Shown here: positions 8,722 through 18,038 of the stretch, piece after piece
How the letters are laid out: every line of letters starts with the position of its first letter
Numbering within the stretch: position 1 is the stretch's first letter
From: Nostoc sp. MS1
GTDB lineage: Bacteria > Cyanobacteriota > Cyanobacteriia > Cyanobacteriales > Nostocaceae
NCBI RefSeq assembly: GCF_019976755.1
Contig: NZ_AP023441.1
Span: 6,135,501 to 6,199,500, forward strand
DNA: 64,000 nucleotides
Direction of reading: 5' to 3'
The notes under the pieces: generated by a model
The model's database searches: none
Seen by the model: only the letters and a program-made list of their open reading frames with translations
What the model was told of the DNA's origin: nothing
Translations under genes and position numbers: made by a program

Positions 8722-9935
8722 TGAGAAATCAATACATCTTTTATAGTAAAATATTATCGCAGCAACCAGATACAGCCCATGAAATTCATGATGTTCTTTG
8801 TGCTAATGCTGCTGCTAATTTAGGCTATGATTCCGTTTTAGTATATCCAGAACCAAAACGGGGTTCTTTAAATACACTCTCATTGTTTTCGCCTTTCCAA
8901 GTAAGACAACCGGATAAAGATTTTATAGAATTTTACGATGTCCAAGATAAGTTAAAACTTGCCTCTTTACCAATGCCTTGGCCTATTGATTGTATTGGAG
9001 GTAAGTTTACTGCATCTAGTACAATTATATCACGCTATTATTTACCATTTCAGCTACTACGCCACACTAAAATTGTTCATACCAGAGATTGGAATTTTGT
9101 CCAAGCCGCAGTTAAAAATCGTATCCCTACAATTTATGAACGCCACTATTTCCAAAAAGAAAAGATTCCCACAGGCGTTGCTGAAAGTCCTTTTTTTCAA
9201 ATAGCTATCACCCAATCAGAAATTATTAGACAAAGCCTAATTGAACAGGGGTTTCCACCAGAGAAAGTTGTTTGGTTACACAACGGTTTTGAGCAATCAT
9301 TTTTATTAAGACAGCCACAAGAAGCCGCAGCATGGCGTAACGAATTATTAGGTAATGCAAGTCAGCCTCTAGTGGTTTATTCAGGTGCTTTATATCCCTT
9401 TAAAGGTGTTGATGTTTTAATTGATGCAGCTAAAGAACTACCACAGGTACAGTTTGTTGTCACAGGTGGTAAGGAAGAACAAGTAAAAGCATATCAACAA
9501 ATAGCTAAAGATAAACAAGTAGAAAATATCAAGTTTTTAGGTTGGGTATTACCCCGCCAACGCTTAGTCAGTTTATTTCAAGCTGCTGACATTTTGGTTC
9601 ATCCCCACTGTTCAGGCAAATCTGCTAATTTCACAAATCCTGTAAAATTCTTTCAATATATGGCTTCAGGAACCCCTATAGTCATTACAGAAATCCCGCC
9701 ATTGATGCTGTTTAAAGAGATGCCTTTAGCTGCTGTGTGGTGTGAACCTGATAATCCTATTAAACTAGCTCAAGCATTAAAACAGGCTATAGAAATATAT
9801 CCGAGAAGGATAGAAGGTTATACTAACAATATTGAATTAGCCAAGCCATTTTCTTGGGAAAATCGCATAGATAAGATTCTCAGTTATGTTGATGAATCAT
9901 TCCGTCCTCAACTAATAGCTTCAGTTAAAAACTAA
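8721..9935 (+). CDS. Glycosyltransferase family 4
   Basis: A 404-residue GT-B glycosyltransferase. The C-terminal half shows LVVYSGALYPFKGVDVLIDA, VQFVVTGG, IKFLGWV, and the donor-binding region HPHCSGKSANFTNPVKFFQY with the MASGTPIVITEIPP loop typical of GT4. The start ATG overlaps the upstream ABC exporter stop, so both are made from one transcript. Probably adds a sugar to a surface polysaccharide or lipid. Acceptor and donor are unknown. Confidence 0.85.
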   Translation: MRNQYIFYSKILSQQPDTAHEIHDVLCANAAANLGYDSVLVYPEPKRGSLNTLSLFSPFQVRQPDKDFIEFYDVQDKLKLASLPMPWPIDCIGGKFTASSTIISRYYLPFQLLRHTKIVHTRDWNFVQAAVKNRIPTIYERHYFQKEKIPTGVAESPFFQIAITQSEIIRQSLIEQGFPPEKVVWLHNGFEQSFLLRQPQEAAAWRNELLGNASQPLVVYSGALYPFKGVDVLIDAAKELPQVQFVVTGGKEEQVKAYQQIAKDKQVENIKFLGWVLPRQRLVSLFQAADILVHPHCSGKSANFTNPVKFFQYMASGTPIVITEIPPLMLFKEMPLAAVWCEPDNPIKLAQALKQAIEIYPRRIEGYTNNIELAKPFSWENRIDKILSYVDESFRPQLIASVKN

Positions 9936-10008
9936 CTTAGATAGCAATTGCTAAATAGGTGAGAATAACAACCAATATTAAATCCTTCATACTATAAATA
10001 ATAAATCA

Positions 10009-10962
10009 ATGAATATAAAAAAAATTGGTATGCTTACCAGCTATCGTCATATAGCAAAAAGAACAGATTGGTTATGGCAACAAACACCCCAACAATTTGG
10101 TAGTTGGCGCAATATTCAAATAGATGCACAGGCAGAAAAACCGGATTTTCTGTTGTTATATCAATTCGATTTTCCTAAAAATAATAAACAGTCAAGTTGG
10201 ATAGATAAGTTACGGCGTAAACCACAAAATCTAGAAACAGATGTAAAATCTTTACTGAGAGATGTACCTAAAGAACGCATAATTTATCTATTACGTGAAC
10301 CGCCTTTAGAAGAGATTGTTGAGAATAATAAAAATAATTATCAAGTAGCACAACAGTATTGTGGCTATATTTCGGGGCCTGATGACTTTGCGCCTCATCC
10401 TGGTTATATGCCAGCAATTTGGTATCATAACAACGCATTTCGTGAACTCAATGAAATGCCTGTACCTGAAAAAGTTTTCCCTTGCAGTTGGATAACTTCT
10501 GGTATTAGCCGCACTGCTAACCATCGTCGCCGCTTAAAATTTATCGAATTACTCCAAGCGAGTGAAGTTAAGTTTCATTTGTATGGACGAGGTTTACCTA
10601 CATGGGCTAAATCATCGGGAGAATTAGGTAATAAGTGGCATGGTATGGCCCCTTATTATTACAATTTATCAATTGAAAATTATGCTGACAATGATTGGTA
10701 TGTAAGTGAAAAACTATGGGATGCTTTATTGGCGTGGTGTCTACCAATTTATTATGGAGGCCCAGCAGCAGATAAATTATTACCTCCAGGCAGTTTTTTA
10801 CGCCTACCCACCTTGGATGAAAAAGGTGTTGCTTACATTCAAGAAGTGACTGCTACACCTGATTTTTGGTATGCTGCTAAGGATGCGATCGCCGAAGCTA
10901 GACAAATCATCCTCCACAAATTAAACCTACTCAACTGGTTATCAGAATTTGTTAGTCAATAG
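10009..10962 (+). CDS. Glycosyltransferase family 10 (fucosyltransferase-like)
   Basis: The C-terminal third carries the GT10 signature: YYNLSIENYADNDWYVSEKL followed by WDALLAWCLPIYYG (about residues 216-247), the GDP-fucose-binding region of alpha-1,3/4-fucosyltransferases. The N-terminal half is divergent, as usual for acceptor-binding domains. The 317-residue length fits bacterial GT10. No signal peptide, so it acts in the cytoplasm. It sits in the glycosyltransferase cluster about 70 bases after the previous gene. Fucose as donor is inferred from the family. Confidence 0.8.
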   Translation: MNIKKIGMLTSYRHIAKRTDWLWQQTPQQFGSWRNIQIDAQAEKPDFLLLYQFDFPKNNKQSSWIDKLRRKPQNLETDVKSLLRDVPKERIIYLLREPPLEEIVENNKNNYQVAQQYCGYISGPDDFAPHPGYMPAIWYHNNAFRELNEMPVPEKVFPCSWITSGISRTANHRRRLKFIELLQASEVKFHLYGRGLPTWAKSSGELGNKWHGMAPYYYNLSIENYADNDWYVSEKLWDALLAWCLPIYYGGPAADKLLPPGSFLRLPTLDEKGVAYIQEVTATPDFWYAAKDAIAEARQIILHKLNLLNWLSEFVSQ

Positions 10963-11016
10963 TCATTAGTCAAAAGTTAACAGTCAACAAAACCAAAAAT
11001 TAACAGTGAGTCCTAT

Positions 11017-12012
11017 ATGGATGGTATTTGTACCCTTGCTAATGATAGAGTTTACGACCAACTAATTGCTCTACTCAATAGTATTGAGGCAATTTACGGG
11101 GAGAAAATGCCTGTTTGTGTTTATCCTTATGACGACAATACAACACAAATTGCGGCAGAAATCGCTCGTCGTCCCCAAGTGCAGCTTTATAATAATCAAG
11201 AGTCAATTCAGCAATGGGATGAATTTGTTTGTAGTGTATGGGATACCCATCCTACCGCTCAAGCTCATTGGCAGAAAATTAGTCAGGAAAAATATCATCG
11301 TGTTGGTACTCATCGCCGTTACTGCGCCTTTGATGGCCCATTTGACCGCTTTGTCTACATGGATGCTGACACATTATTAATGAGTCCTTTAGACGCTATT
11401 TTTAATCAACTCAATCATTATGATTGGGTAGTATATGACTTTCAGTATAAAGATTTATCTCACGTTTATAATCTTCAATCTAATAAATTAACAGAGCTAT
11501 TTACCAAAGAAAAATTACAAACACAAGTCTTTTGTTCGGGATTTTATGCCTCCAAAAAAGGTGTATTTAATGCTCAAAATCAACAAATTATTTTAGATAA
11601 GCTGCGTCAAGGAGAAGCCGAAGTTCTATATGATATGGCTCCTGATCAAACAGTGCTTAATTATATGGTTATGCGTCTAGGCATATCCAATTATAATTTT
11701 GCTCTCAGTTTACCTAGTAATCAAAAGACTGGTTGCTGTGTAACTTCTCCTCATTTTGAAACACAAAATAATATCTTATACGATAAGGGTAAGCAACTTA
11801 CTTATATTCATTATATTGGACTAAGTTCTGCTTTATTTAGAAAACTTTGTGCAGGGGAAAACCTTGATTTTCCTTACCGAGATGTGTTCTTGTATTATAG
11901 ATATTTACATGAACCAGACAAACGCCCACAGTTTACAACCAAAACAAAAGTTATTGAACATTATCCCAGTCTAGGTAAAAGAATTTTAAAAAAATTAGGT
12001 TTAACAGTGTGA
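11017..12012 (+). CDS. Npun_R2821/Npun_R2823-type glycosyltransferase-like protein
   Basis: A 331-residue cytosolic protein with the start MDGICTLANDRVYDQLIALL and a DxD-type nucleotide-sugar/metal motif MDAD at residues 115-118 (YMDADTLLMSP), as in GT8-like GT-A enzymes. It is clearly related to the next gene (same N-terminal ANDRV/ANDKV, YPYDDN/IPYDNN, FDGPFDRF/WFGPFDEF and DQTVLNYM/DQPIINYM blocks), so the two arose by tandem duplication. A conserved HxxG near the end (IHYIGL) also fits GT8. The catalytic role is inferred; substrate unknown. Confidence 0.75.
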   Translation: MDGICTLANDRVYDQLIALLNSIEAIYGEKMPVCVYPYDDNTTQIAAEIARRPQVQLYNNQESIQQWDEFVCSVWDTHPTAQAHWQKISQEKYHRVGTHRRYCAFDGPFDRFVYMDADTLLMSPLDAIFNQLNHYDWVVYDFQYKDLSHVYNLQSNKLTELFTKEKLQTQVFCSGFYASKKGVFNAQNQQIILDKLRQGEAEVLYDMAPDQTVLNYMVMRLGISNYNFALSLPSNQKTGCCVTSPHFETQNNILYDKGKQLTYIHYIGLSSALFRKLCAGENLDFPYRDVFLYYRYLHEPDKRPQFTTKTKVIEHYPSLGKRILKKLGLTV

Positions 12013-12021
12013 GGTGAAAAT

Positions 12022-12951
12022 ATGTCTAGGGGAATTTATATTATAGCTAATGATAAAGTTATTGATCAGGCGATCGCCCTACTCAACAGTATCCGCTTAC
12101 ATGATGCGGACACACCAGTTGTGATGATTCCTTACGATAATAATTATCATAAAATTGCCGATATACTCAACAAACACTATGGGGTACAACTTTATAGTGA
12201 TTTAGCTTTTATAGACGAACTTTCCGAAAGATTACACGAAACTTTCGGTGGCAAATTTTTCGCTCGTCCTAATCAATTTCGTAAGCAAGCTTGTTGGTTT
12301 GGCCCATTCGATGAATTTCTCTATATTGACACTGATATTGTTGTCTTTGAAAAAATTATTGATAATCTTAACTACCTAGCTCAAGCAGATTTTATTTGTT
12401 GTGATTATCAATATTCAGGCGGAATAAAAAACGTTTTTACATCCAAAGTTCTGGAAGACAAAGTTTTTACTGAAGCAGAAGTTAAAGATATTTTCAATGG
12501 CGGTTTTTGGGGTTCCAAGAAAAACTTAATCTCAGCAGATGATTTATATGCCACCTTTACAGAGTGTGCAGCCCATCCCGAATACTTCGACTTTTCCCAA
12601 AAGACTTCCGACCAACCAATTATTAATTATATGTTGCTCAAGCGCATTCCCCGCCGCTTCAACATTGTCCGCCGAGAAGGTAAAGCACCAGGTAATTGGG
12701 CTGGTTCACCCCAATTCCAAACTCAAGGTGATTTAGTATTTGACCCTAACGTCAATCAACCCCTACAATATCTGCATTGGGCGGGTATTCGTATTCAACC
12801 AGGTTGTCCTTACTGGGAAATTTGGGAACATTACCGCAATTTAAATCCTGAATTACCTCCGGCTGCTATACCCGCACCAGTAAAACAAAGCCAATGGCAA
12901 AAAGCCTTAAATCGCTTAAAAAGCCCGTTGCGGCAACTGAAAGTGAAGTAA
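12022..12951 (+). CDS. Npun_R2821/Npun_R2823-type glycosyltransferase-like protein, second copy
   Basis: A 309-residue paralogue of the upstream gene, nine bases after its stop and preceded by GAGGTG. It keeps the DxD motif IDTD at residues 102-105 and the late LHWAG motif that corresponds to the HxxG metal-binding segment of GT8-like enzymes. The C-terminal 30 residues are basic and proline-rich, which could bind membrane. It is probably a cytoplasmic sugar transferase in the same pathway. Function beyond that is unknown. Confidence 0.75.
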   Translation: MSRGIYIIANDKVIDQAIALLNSIRLHDADTPVVMIPYDNNYHKIADILNKHYGVQLYSDLAFIDELSERLHETFGGKFFARPNQFRKQACWFGPFDEFLYIDTDIVVFEKIIDNLNYLAQADFICCDYQYSGGIKNVFTSKVLEDKVFTEAEVKDIFNGGFWGSKKNLISADDLYATFTECAAHPEYFDFSQKTSDQPIINYMLLKRIPRRFNIVRREGKAPGNWAGSPQFQTQGDLVFDPNVNQPLQYLHWAGIRIQPGCPYWEIWEHYRNLNPELPPAAIPAPVKQSQWQKALNRLKSPLRQLKVK

Positions 12952-13282
12952 TTGAAATGGTTGTTTTGGTGGGTAATTGGTAATAAGCAATTGTTTTGAG
13001 CCACTACCAATTATCCATTATCCATTACCCATTACCCATTGCCAGCCCCCAGAATATGATCAGTATTTAAGCGAACTTAATATAAATCATAAAATTTTGA
13101 TAAAGCTATTTTTATCAGGACTGTCTAGCCTGTAGCATGATGTTACCTTATATTTGCTGATGAAAAGACTACGGCTTTATATCAACTACAAATATTTACG
13201 CGGTTCTACTTAGTTAAATCTACATATCATTTAGTTATTTGATTGTCTACAATGACAGTAGATATAACTAAATAGAGTTTTT
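12952..13282. other. Intergenic spacer with CCATTAC repeats
   Basis: The 330-base spacer contains a block of CCATTA(T/C)C units near 13005-13040, a typical Nostocales short tandem repeat. The remainder is AT-rich with no gene. The long gap suggests the gene at 13283 has its own promoter. Confidence 0.55.
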
Positions 13283-14053
13283 ATGAATCAAGACTCGCAA
13301 AACTACTGTTTTTGTACATTGGCACTAAGAAAAAAATATCGTCTTCTGACTCAGCACTTAGCCAATGATTTAGCAAAATATGCCCCAGGCAAAATGCTGG
13401 TAGTTTACACAGACTTACCAGAAGATTTCCGTAATTACTCTAATGTTGTGGCTTTTAAGCATTATCAACGTGGTATTCTGCATTGTTACAATGATAAAAG
13501 CTTAGTCATAAAAACAGCTTTATCACAGTTTAATGCTGCTATATACATTGATGCAGACACAGAAATTCTATCTCCCATACCAGATAATCTAAAATGGCAG
13601 CCGGGAATTACAGCCGGACACTGTGAAAATCTGATTGGGCATATCAGTAAATATACCCCTGAGAGACTACCTCATATTCGTCAGGTAGCTAACAATCTTA
13701 ATATAAATTTAGAAACTAGCAATTATATAGGGGAGTCCCTATTTATAATTGCCAGGGATGGCGGTAAAGAAATAGAGTACTTAAAATACTGGGAGAAAAT
13801 GGGCAGGTATTTAGAACTAAGGGGTATCCATGCTGGCGAAGGTAACACTATGGGATTAGCAGCTGCTAAAGTAGGCTGGACTGTAGCGAAGGATGGCTGG
13901 GAACAAGTTAGAAATGCCGCAAAACATTTGGATGCTTCTTATACTAACAAGCCGACTACTTGGGATGCTTGGAAACGCAGAATTGGCTACCACTACCGCT
14001 TGAATAAGACTAGAATTATCGCTTTAACAGAATTTAATTTTTACTATAGTTAA
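13283..14053 (+). CDS. Putative GT-A (GT8-like) glycosyltransferase
   Basis: The 256-residue protein begins with CFCTLALRKKYRLLTQHLAN, a GT-A type nucleotide-binding start, and contains AAIYIDADTEILSP with the DxD motif at residues 90-92. A late HAGEGNTMGLAAAKVGW segment lies in the position of the acceptor/metal-binding loop. No membrane segment. Probably the last transferase of the cluster, although it is separated from the previous gene by a repeat-bearing spacer. Substrates cannot be told. Confidence 0.65.
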   Translation: MNQDSQNYCFCTLALRKKYRLLTQHLANDLAKYAPGKMLVVYTDLPEDFRNYSNVVAFKHYQRGILHCYNDKSLVIKTALSQFNAAIYIDADTEILSPIPDNLKWQPGITAGHCENLIGHISKYTPERLPHIRQVANNLNINLETSNYIGESLFIIARDGGKEIEYLKYWEKMGRYLELRGIHAGEGNTMGLAAAKVGWTVAKDGWEQVRNAAKHLDASYTNKPTTWDAWKRRIGYHYRLNKTRIIALTEFNFYYS

Positions 14054-14066
14054 GGAAATTAATCAA

Positions 14067-14125
14067 GTTCGTAGTAAGGACTTTATTCCTAATGTATCTC
14101 CAGCACTAAAGTACTTACTACAAAC
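14067..14125. repeat. GTAGTAAG palindromic repeat
   Basis: Inverted arms (GTAGTAAGGACTTTA on the left and a matching CTTACTACAAAC on the right) surround a 30-base middle. The element sits between convergent genes and may act as a terminator in both directions. Similar elements occur at about 43521 and 61337, so this is a dispersed repeat family. Confidence 0.7.
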
Positions 14126-14130
14126 TTTCA

Positions 14131-14508
14131 CTAAGATAAAGAATCTAAATCTAGTGATTTCATCCCCCGACGTTCGGCATAGGTTAACATACTGCCTAAT
14201 TGCACCCAAATTAATAAACAAGTCAATAGACTCAGGGGTAAACCAATTCCTAAAGCGAGAATATTAGGAAAACCGAATATTTCTAAGCCACAGGAAACAA
14301 AGAAACAAACACCGACAGTAATACCTAAAAATGGGAAAAGCAATTGTTTCCTAGATGATGAAATAGGTTGGGATTTTTCTGTGCTATTGACACGCCAATC
14401 TTCTACTACCAATTTCAATGTTCCAGATAAAGCCAAGCCAGAGGTTAGCGCTACAAACAGACCTAAAACTAGTAAGAAATATGGCGGTTGTAAAGGGTAA
14501 TAGTACAT
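14131..14508 (-). CDS. Small integral membrane protein of unknown function
   Basis: The 125-residue protein has three hydrophobic segments (about residues 9-30, 56-76 and 79-104) separated by a polar loop (VEDWRVNSTEKSQPISSSRK), and a charged C-terminus. I do not recognise the family. It follows the AarF-like kinase on the same strand with about 48 bases between, so co-transcription is likely. Confidence 0.65.
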   Translation of the reverse strand: MYYYPLQPPYFLLVLGLFVALTSGLALSGTLKLVVEDWRVNSTEKSQPISSSRKQLLFPFLGITVGVCFFVSCGLEIFGFPNILALGIGLPLSLLTCLLIWVQLGSMLTYAERRGMKSLDLDSLS

Positions 14509-14556
14509 GAAAACTCCCGATTTTATTGGATAAAATTTATAAAAAATTTGTCAAAT

Positions 14557-16275
14557 TTAATTTTTGGCTGAGGATTCATCAAAAAAGTTGAAAGATGCGG
14601 CTTTTGGTAAAATAGCAGCTACACTTTCTCTAGATAAATCTGTCAACAAGCCGATCGCTACATTGAAGATGCGATTTGGTTGGAGGTCATCCTTCACCAA
14701 AAACCACAGGCGTTGCACCTCTTCGGTGTGCAGGCGGTCATCTTCGGTAAGTGCTAGGACTAACTGGCGACGTAAGAATTGACCTTCATCAGATAGGAGA
14801 AATTGCAATCCCATTCTGGCTGTAGGTAATACATCAAAATTGTCATCGGTACGAGCGATCGCAATCAGATTTTCCAAGCGCTGCCACTGAAATTTACCAT
14901 CTTTGAACAGCACATTCAACAACCGTCTTCTTAATTCGGGAGATTCACCAGTCAGTAGGCGTTTAGCTACGTAAGGATGACTCACTTCCACAATTTTGAA
15001 GTTGGGGTTGAGACTCAGTGCAATTCCTTCTTGCGTCACTAGGGAACGAATAATTAAAGCAAACTTGGCGGGAACGCGGAAGGGATACTCATACATCAGT
15101 TCGGAGAACTGGTCGGTAATGGTTTTAAAGTTAAAGTCCTCGACATTTTTACCGATCGCATTTCCTAATACTGCCTCCAATGCAGGAATGATGGGGCCAA
15201 TATTTGTATCGGGGGTGAGAAATCCTAAATTGACGAAATCTAAAGCTAAATCGCTATAGTCTTTATTCACCAGATGCACTACCGCATCTACCAGAGTTTC
15301 TTTTGTAACTTCTTCCAACTGATCCATCATGCCAAAGTCGATATAAGCCATGCGACCATCAGGCATGGCAAATAAATTACCTGGATGGGGGTCGGCGTGG
15401 AAAAAGCCATACTCTAATAACTGTTGCAAACCGGAAGTAACACCAATACGGATAATCGCTTCTGGGTCTAGGCCAGCAGCGCGAATACTCTTGGTATCTG
15501 TTAGCTTAAAGCCGTTAATCCACTCTAAAGTTAAAACTTGATTGCTGGTAAACCGCCAGTAAATACTCGGTACTTTTACTTCTGGAGTATCGCGGAAGTT
15601 GTGGGCGAATTTTTCAGCGTTGCGCCCTTCGTTGAGGTAATCAATTTCTTCAAATAATTTGGTTCCGAACTCATCCACAATCAAAGTGAGGTCGTGACCT
15701 AAATTCAGGGGTAGCCACGGTGCTAACCAACCAGCTATCCAGCGCATTAAATAAAGGTCAAGGGTAAGGATAGGGCGCAGATGGGGACGTTGTACCTTGA
15801 CTGCGACTTCTTCACCACTAAGTAAGCGTCCTCGGTAGACTTGACCCAAACTAGCAGCCGCCACCGGCGACGGCGAAAGTTCACTGTATATTTCTGATAT
15901 GGATCTGCCTAATTCTGTTTCGATGATGTGATAGGCGATCGCATTATCAAAAGCTGGTAATTGGTCTTGTAGTTTAATTAGTTCTTCTAGAAAATCTTTG
16001 CGAATTAGGTCTGGTCTGGTGGAGAGGGCTTGACCTACTTTAATAAAAGTTGGACCTAAACGGGTGAGTATAGTGCGTAACTGACTAGCCCGTTTCCCCT
16101 TATTCTGCTCTACTTGATTTTGCCATTCATCCCACTTTAAGCCCAAAATAAAAGTCGCAAAGTACCAAGTTATTTTGAACAACCGCCCCAAACTTAGCCA
16201 GGGACGATAACGATAGTAACAAGCGATATCATCGGGATTGTAGCGCTTTAGCTGACCAGGTTGATACTGACCCAC
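14557..16275 (-). CDS. AarF/UbiB (ABC1) family kinase-like protein
   Basis: The 572-residue protein shows the ABC1/UbiB atypical kinase domain: the KxGQ motif FIKVGQALSTRPDL, the alanine-rich nucleotide loop AAASLGQVYRG, VAVKVQRP with the catalytic lysine, GFFHADPHPGNLF (catalytic loop) and YIDFGMM (DFG). In cyanobacteria and plastids such proteins are tied to prenylquinone metabolism and lipid or stress responses at membranes. The C-terminus has hydrophobic stretches but no obvious signal peptide. Several paralogues normally exist per genome, so the exact role is uncertain. Confidence 0.92.
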   Translation of the reverse strand: MGQYQPGQLKRYNPDDIACYYRYRPWLSLGRLFKITWYFATFILGLKWDEWQNQVEQNKGKRASQLRTILTRLGPTFIKVGQALSTRPDLIRKDFLEELIKLQDQLPAFDNAIAYHIIETELGRSISEIYSELSPSPVAAASLGQVYRGRLLSGEEVAVKVQRPHLRPILTLDLYLMRWIAGWLAPWLPLNLGHDLTLIVDEFGTKLFEEIDYLNEGRNAEKFAHNFRDTPEVKVPSIYWRFTSNQVLTLEWINGFKLTDTKSIRAAGLDPEAIIRIGVTSGLQQLLEYGFFHADPHPGNLFAMPDGRMAYIDFGMMDQLEEVTKETLVDAVVHLVNKDYSDLALDFVNLGFLTPDTNIGPIIPALEAVLGNAIGKNVEDFNFKTITDQFSELMYEYPFRVPAKFALIIRSLVTQEGIALSLNPNFKIVEVSHPYVAKRLLTGESPELRRRLLNVLFKDGKFQWQRLENLIAIARTDDNFDVLPTARMGLQFLLSDEGQFLRRQLVLALTEDDRLHTEEVQRLWFLVKDDLQPNRIFNVAIGLLTDLSRESVAAILPKAASFNFFDESSAKN

Positions 16276-16896
16276 GCCTTTGTCTGCCTCTTCTTCTGGG
16301 AAATTTACTCTCAGTTACCAGTTATCAGTGAGCCAGCGCGGTCTTGGGGGTTTCCCCCATGAGCGACTGGCGAACCCGTAAGGGTTACTAGTTATCAGTT
16401 GAATCCCTGGAGAAACACCACAGCTATTGGTGCTAGGTTGAGTGGTGGGTTTTTAATCCTCCACTATATTATTTTGATAACTGTTCACTGTTTACTGTTC
16501 ACTGATTTAATGTTGTGACCCGCAATTTGGTTGCTAGTCTGATTTGGGGCTAGTCTGCTGCAAAAAACTCTTAATCTACTTGATTTTTGCGTTTATTCGC
16601 AGCGACGCTAGCCTACTCAAACGCTTTAGATATTTCTATCTTTTTATTAATTATACTTTATAAAACTACAAGTTATTCCCTGTTATTTTCGGACTTAAGT
16701 TTGGGAACACTTTACATAGTTTCTTATTTACGGAATCAAATTTGGATATATTAGCTACAGCCATTTAGCTGCTTGCTTTTTTAATTTATCGTATGTACAA
16801 TGGCTCAGGCTAAATCAAGCAGAGTTGCCCCGAATTCCTCTGCTGATGCCGTAAATAATAGCTAAGTTCCCAAGAAAGTTGCTGGGCTAGATTTTG
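16276..16896. other. Intergenic region with a REP-like element, no gene
   Basis: Between divergent genes. About 16335-16390 holds a GC-rich element (GCGCGGTCTTGGGGGTTTCC, then GAACCCGTAAGGGTTA) with local inverted repeats, the sort of small dispersed element seen in Nostoc genomes. Around 16480-16505 are copies of a TGTTTACTGTTCAC-type repeat. The rest is AT-rich and should carry promoters for both genes, none of which I can place confidently. Confidence 0.5.
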
Positions 16897-17985
16897 ATGA
16901 AATCAATTTCAATATTGAGGAACCGCAAATTCAATTTGCGTATATTTGCGGTGTCCATAAGTGTTTTTTTGACAATTATCTTGACAAATGCGATCACTAC
17001 TAGTCAGACACCCACTACTAGAGATCCTTGGTTATGGCCATTTTCTGTTACGTCAATTTGGAATATGCCAATTGGCTCAGGTGCTAGATACATACCAGCC
17101 AACATTCAAAAGGCTGCTTGGTTTGGTGTAGATCGAGAGTACTTTTACAAGCTCAAGGCTAGCGATCCTTTACGTCCTGTATATTCTCCGGGTAGCTGGA
17201 CTAATAGGTGTTCTGGCACTAACTCGATGAATATCTCTTTACCCGTTCCCGATAGCTTAATTATTCCTGACGCTACTTTGAATCCCTATAGTACGCCAAA
17301 TAATGCCTCCGCTTTTCTCCAGCCTGATGGTAAAACTTTAGTACAACTTGAACCATTAGCACGTTGTCAAAATGGCGGGCCAGTTTATGGTTGGCACTAT
17401 TACCCTGATTTAAGCCTATATGGCGAAGGTATAGGTGGAGCGCATTTCGGCTCTGGACTATCTTCCATTGGTGGTTCTATTCGTAAAGGTGAACTCATTA
17501 ACGACCAACCAATTCGCCATGCCATCAAGTTATTGTTTTGGGGGCAAAAATACTATTACTACTCATCTAGCCGTCCTGGTTATCGCTGGCCAGCAGACCG
17601 AGCCGATAGTGTAGCCTCCACTAGTTATCAGGGTACAAACTCTGCTTTTGTCCAAGGAACCTTACTAGCAATTCCTCCATCCATCACAGAATCCAGCTTG
17701 CAATTACAAACACCAGCTGGCAAGAAATTGTTTCGGGTTTTACAAAACTACGGTGGCTACGTTGTTGATGATGCTGGTTGGGATGCTCATTACATAGCAG
17801 TGGAACAAGGAGTTCCAGAGGAGTTTAAAACTAAATATGGTTACGACCTTGAGAATTGGACTGGCGCTTTTTACGACGATGTGATGAAGCTATACAAAGC
17901 GCTTTACATCATTAATAATAACAGTCCAACTACCATAGGTGGTGGTGGTAGCAAAAGACGCGCACCTTTAGCTCCACTATTATAG
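16897..17985 (+). CDS. Exported protein of unknown function
   Basis: The protein (362 residues) starts at ATG 16897; a TTG one codon upstream is less likely. A basic N-terminus followed by a hydrophobic stretch (about residues 14-34, IFAVSISVFLTIILTNAITT) is a signal peptide or anchor. The mature part is rich in Trp, Tyr, Gly and Pro (DPWLWPFSVTSIWNMPIGSG, GGPVYGWHYYPDLS, GGAHFGSGLSSIGGSIRKGE), suggestive of a secreted beta-rich, carbohydrate-related or lectin-like fold. The C-terminal tail is glycine-rich then basic (GGGGSKRRAPLAPLL). I do not recognise an enzymatic family. Confidence 0.75.
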   Translation: MKSISILRNRKFNLRIFAVSISVFLTIILTNAITTSQTPTTRDPWLWPFSVTSIWNMPIGSGARYIPANIQKAAWFGVDREYFYKLKASDPLRPVYSPGSWTNRCSGTNSMNISLPVPDSLIIPDATLNPYSTPNNASAFLQPDGKTLVQLEPLARCQNGGPVYGWHYYPDLSLYGEGIGGAHFGSGLSSIGGSIRKGELINDQPIRHAIKLLFWGQKYYYYSSSRPGYRWPADRADSVASTSYQGTNSAFVQGTLLAIPPSITESSLQLQTPAGKKLFRVLQNYGGYVVDDAGWDAHYIAVEQGVPEEFKTKYGYDLENWTGAFYDDVMKLYKALYIINNNSPTTIGGGGSKRRAPLAPLL

Positions 17986-18038
17986 TAAAGTGCTGAGTTG
18001 TAGTAGGGTGGGCAATGTCCCAACCCTACTATATTTAA

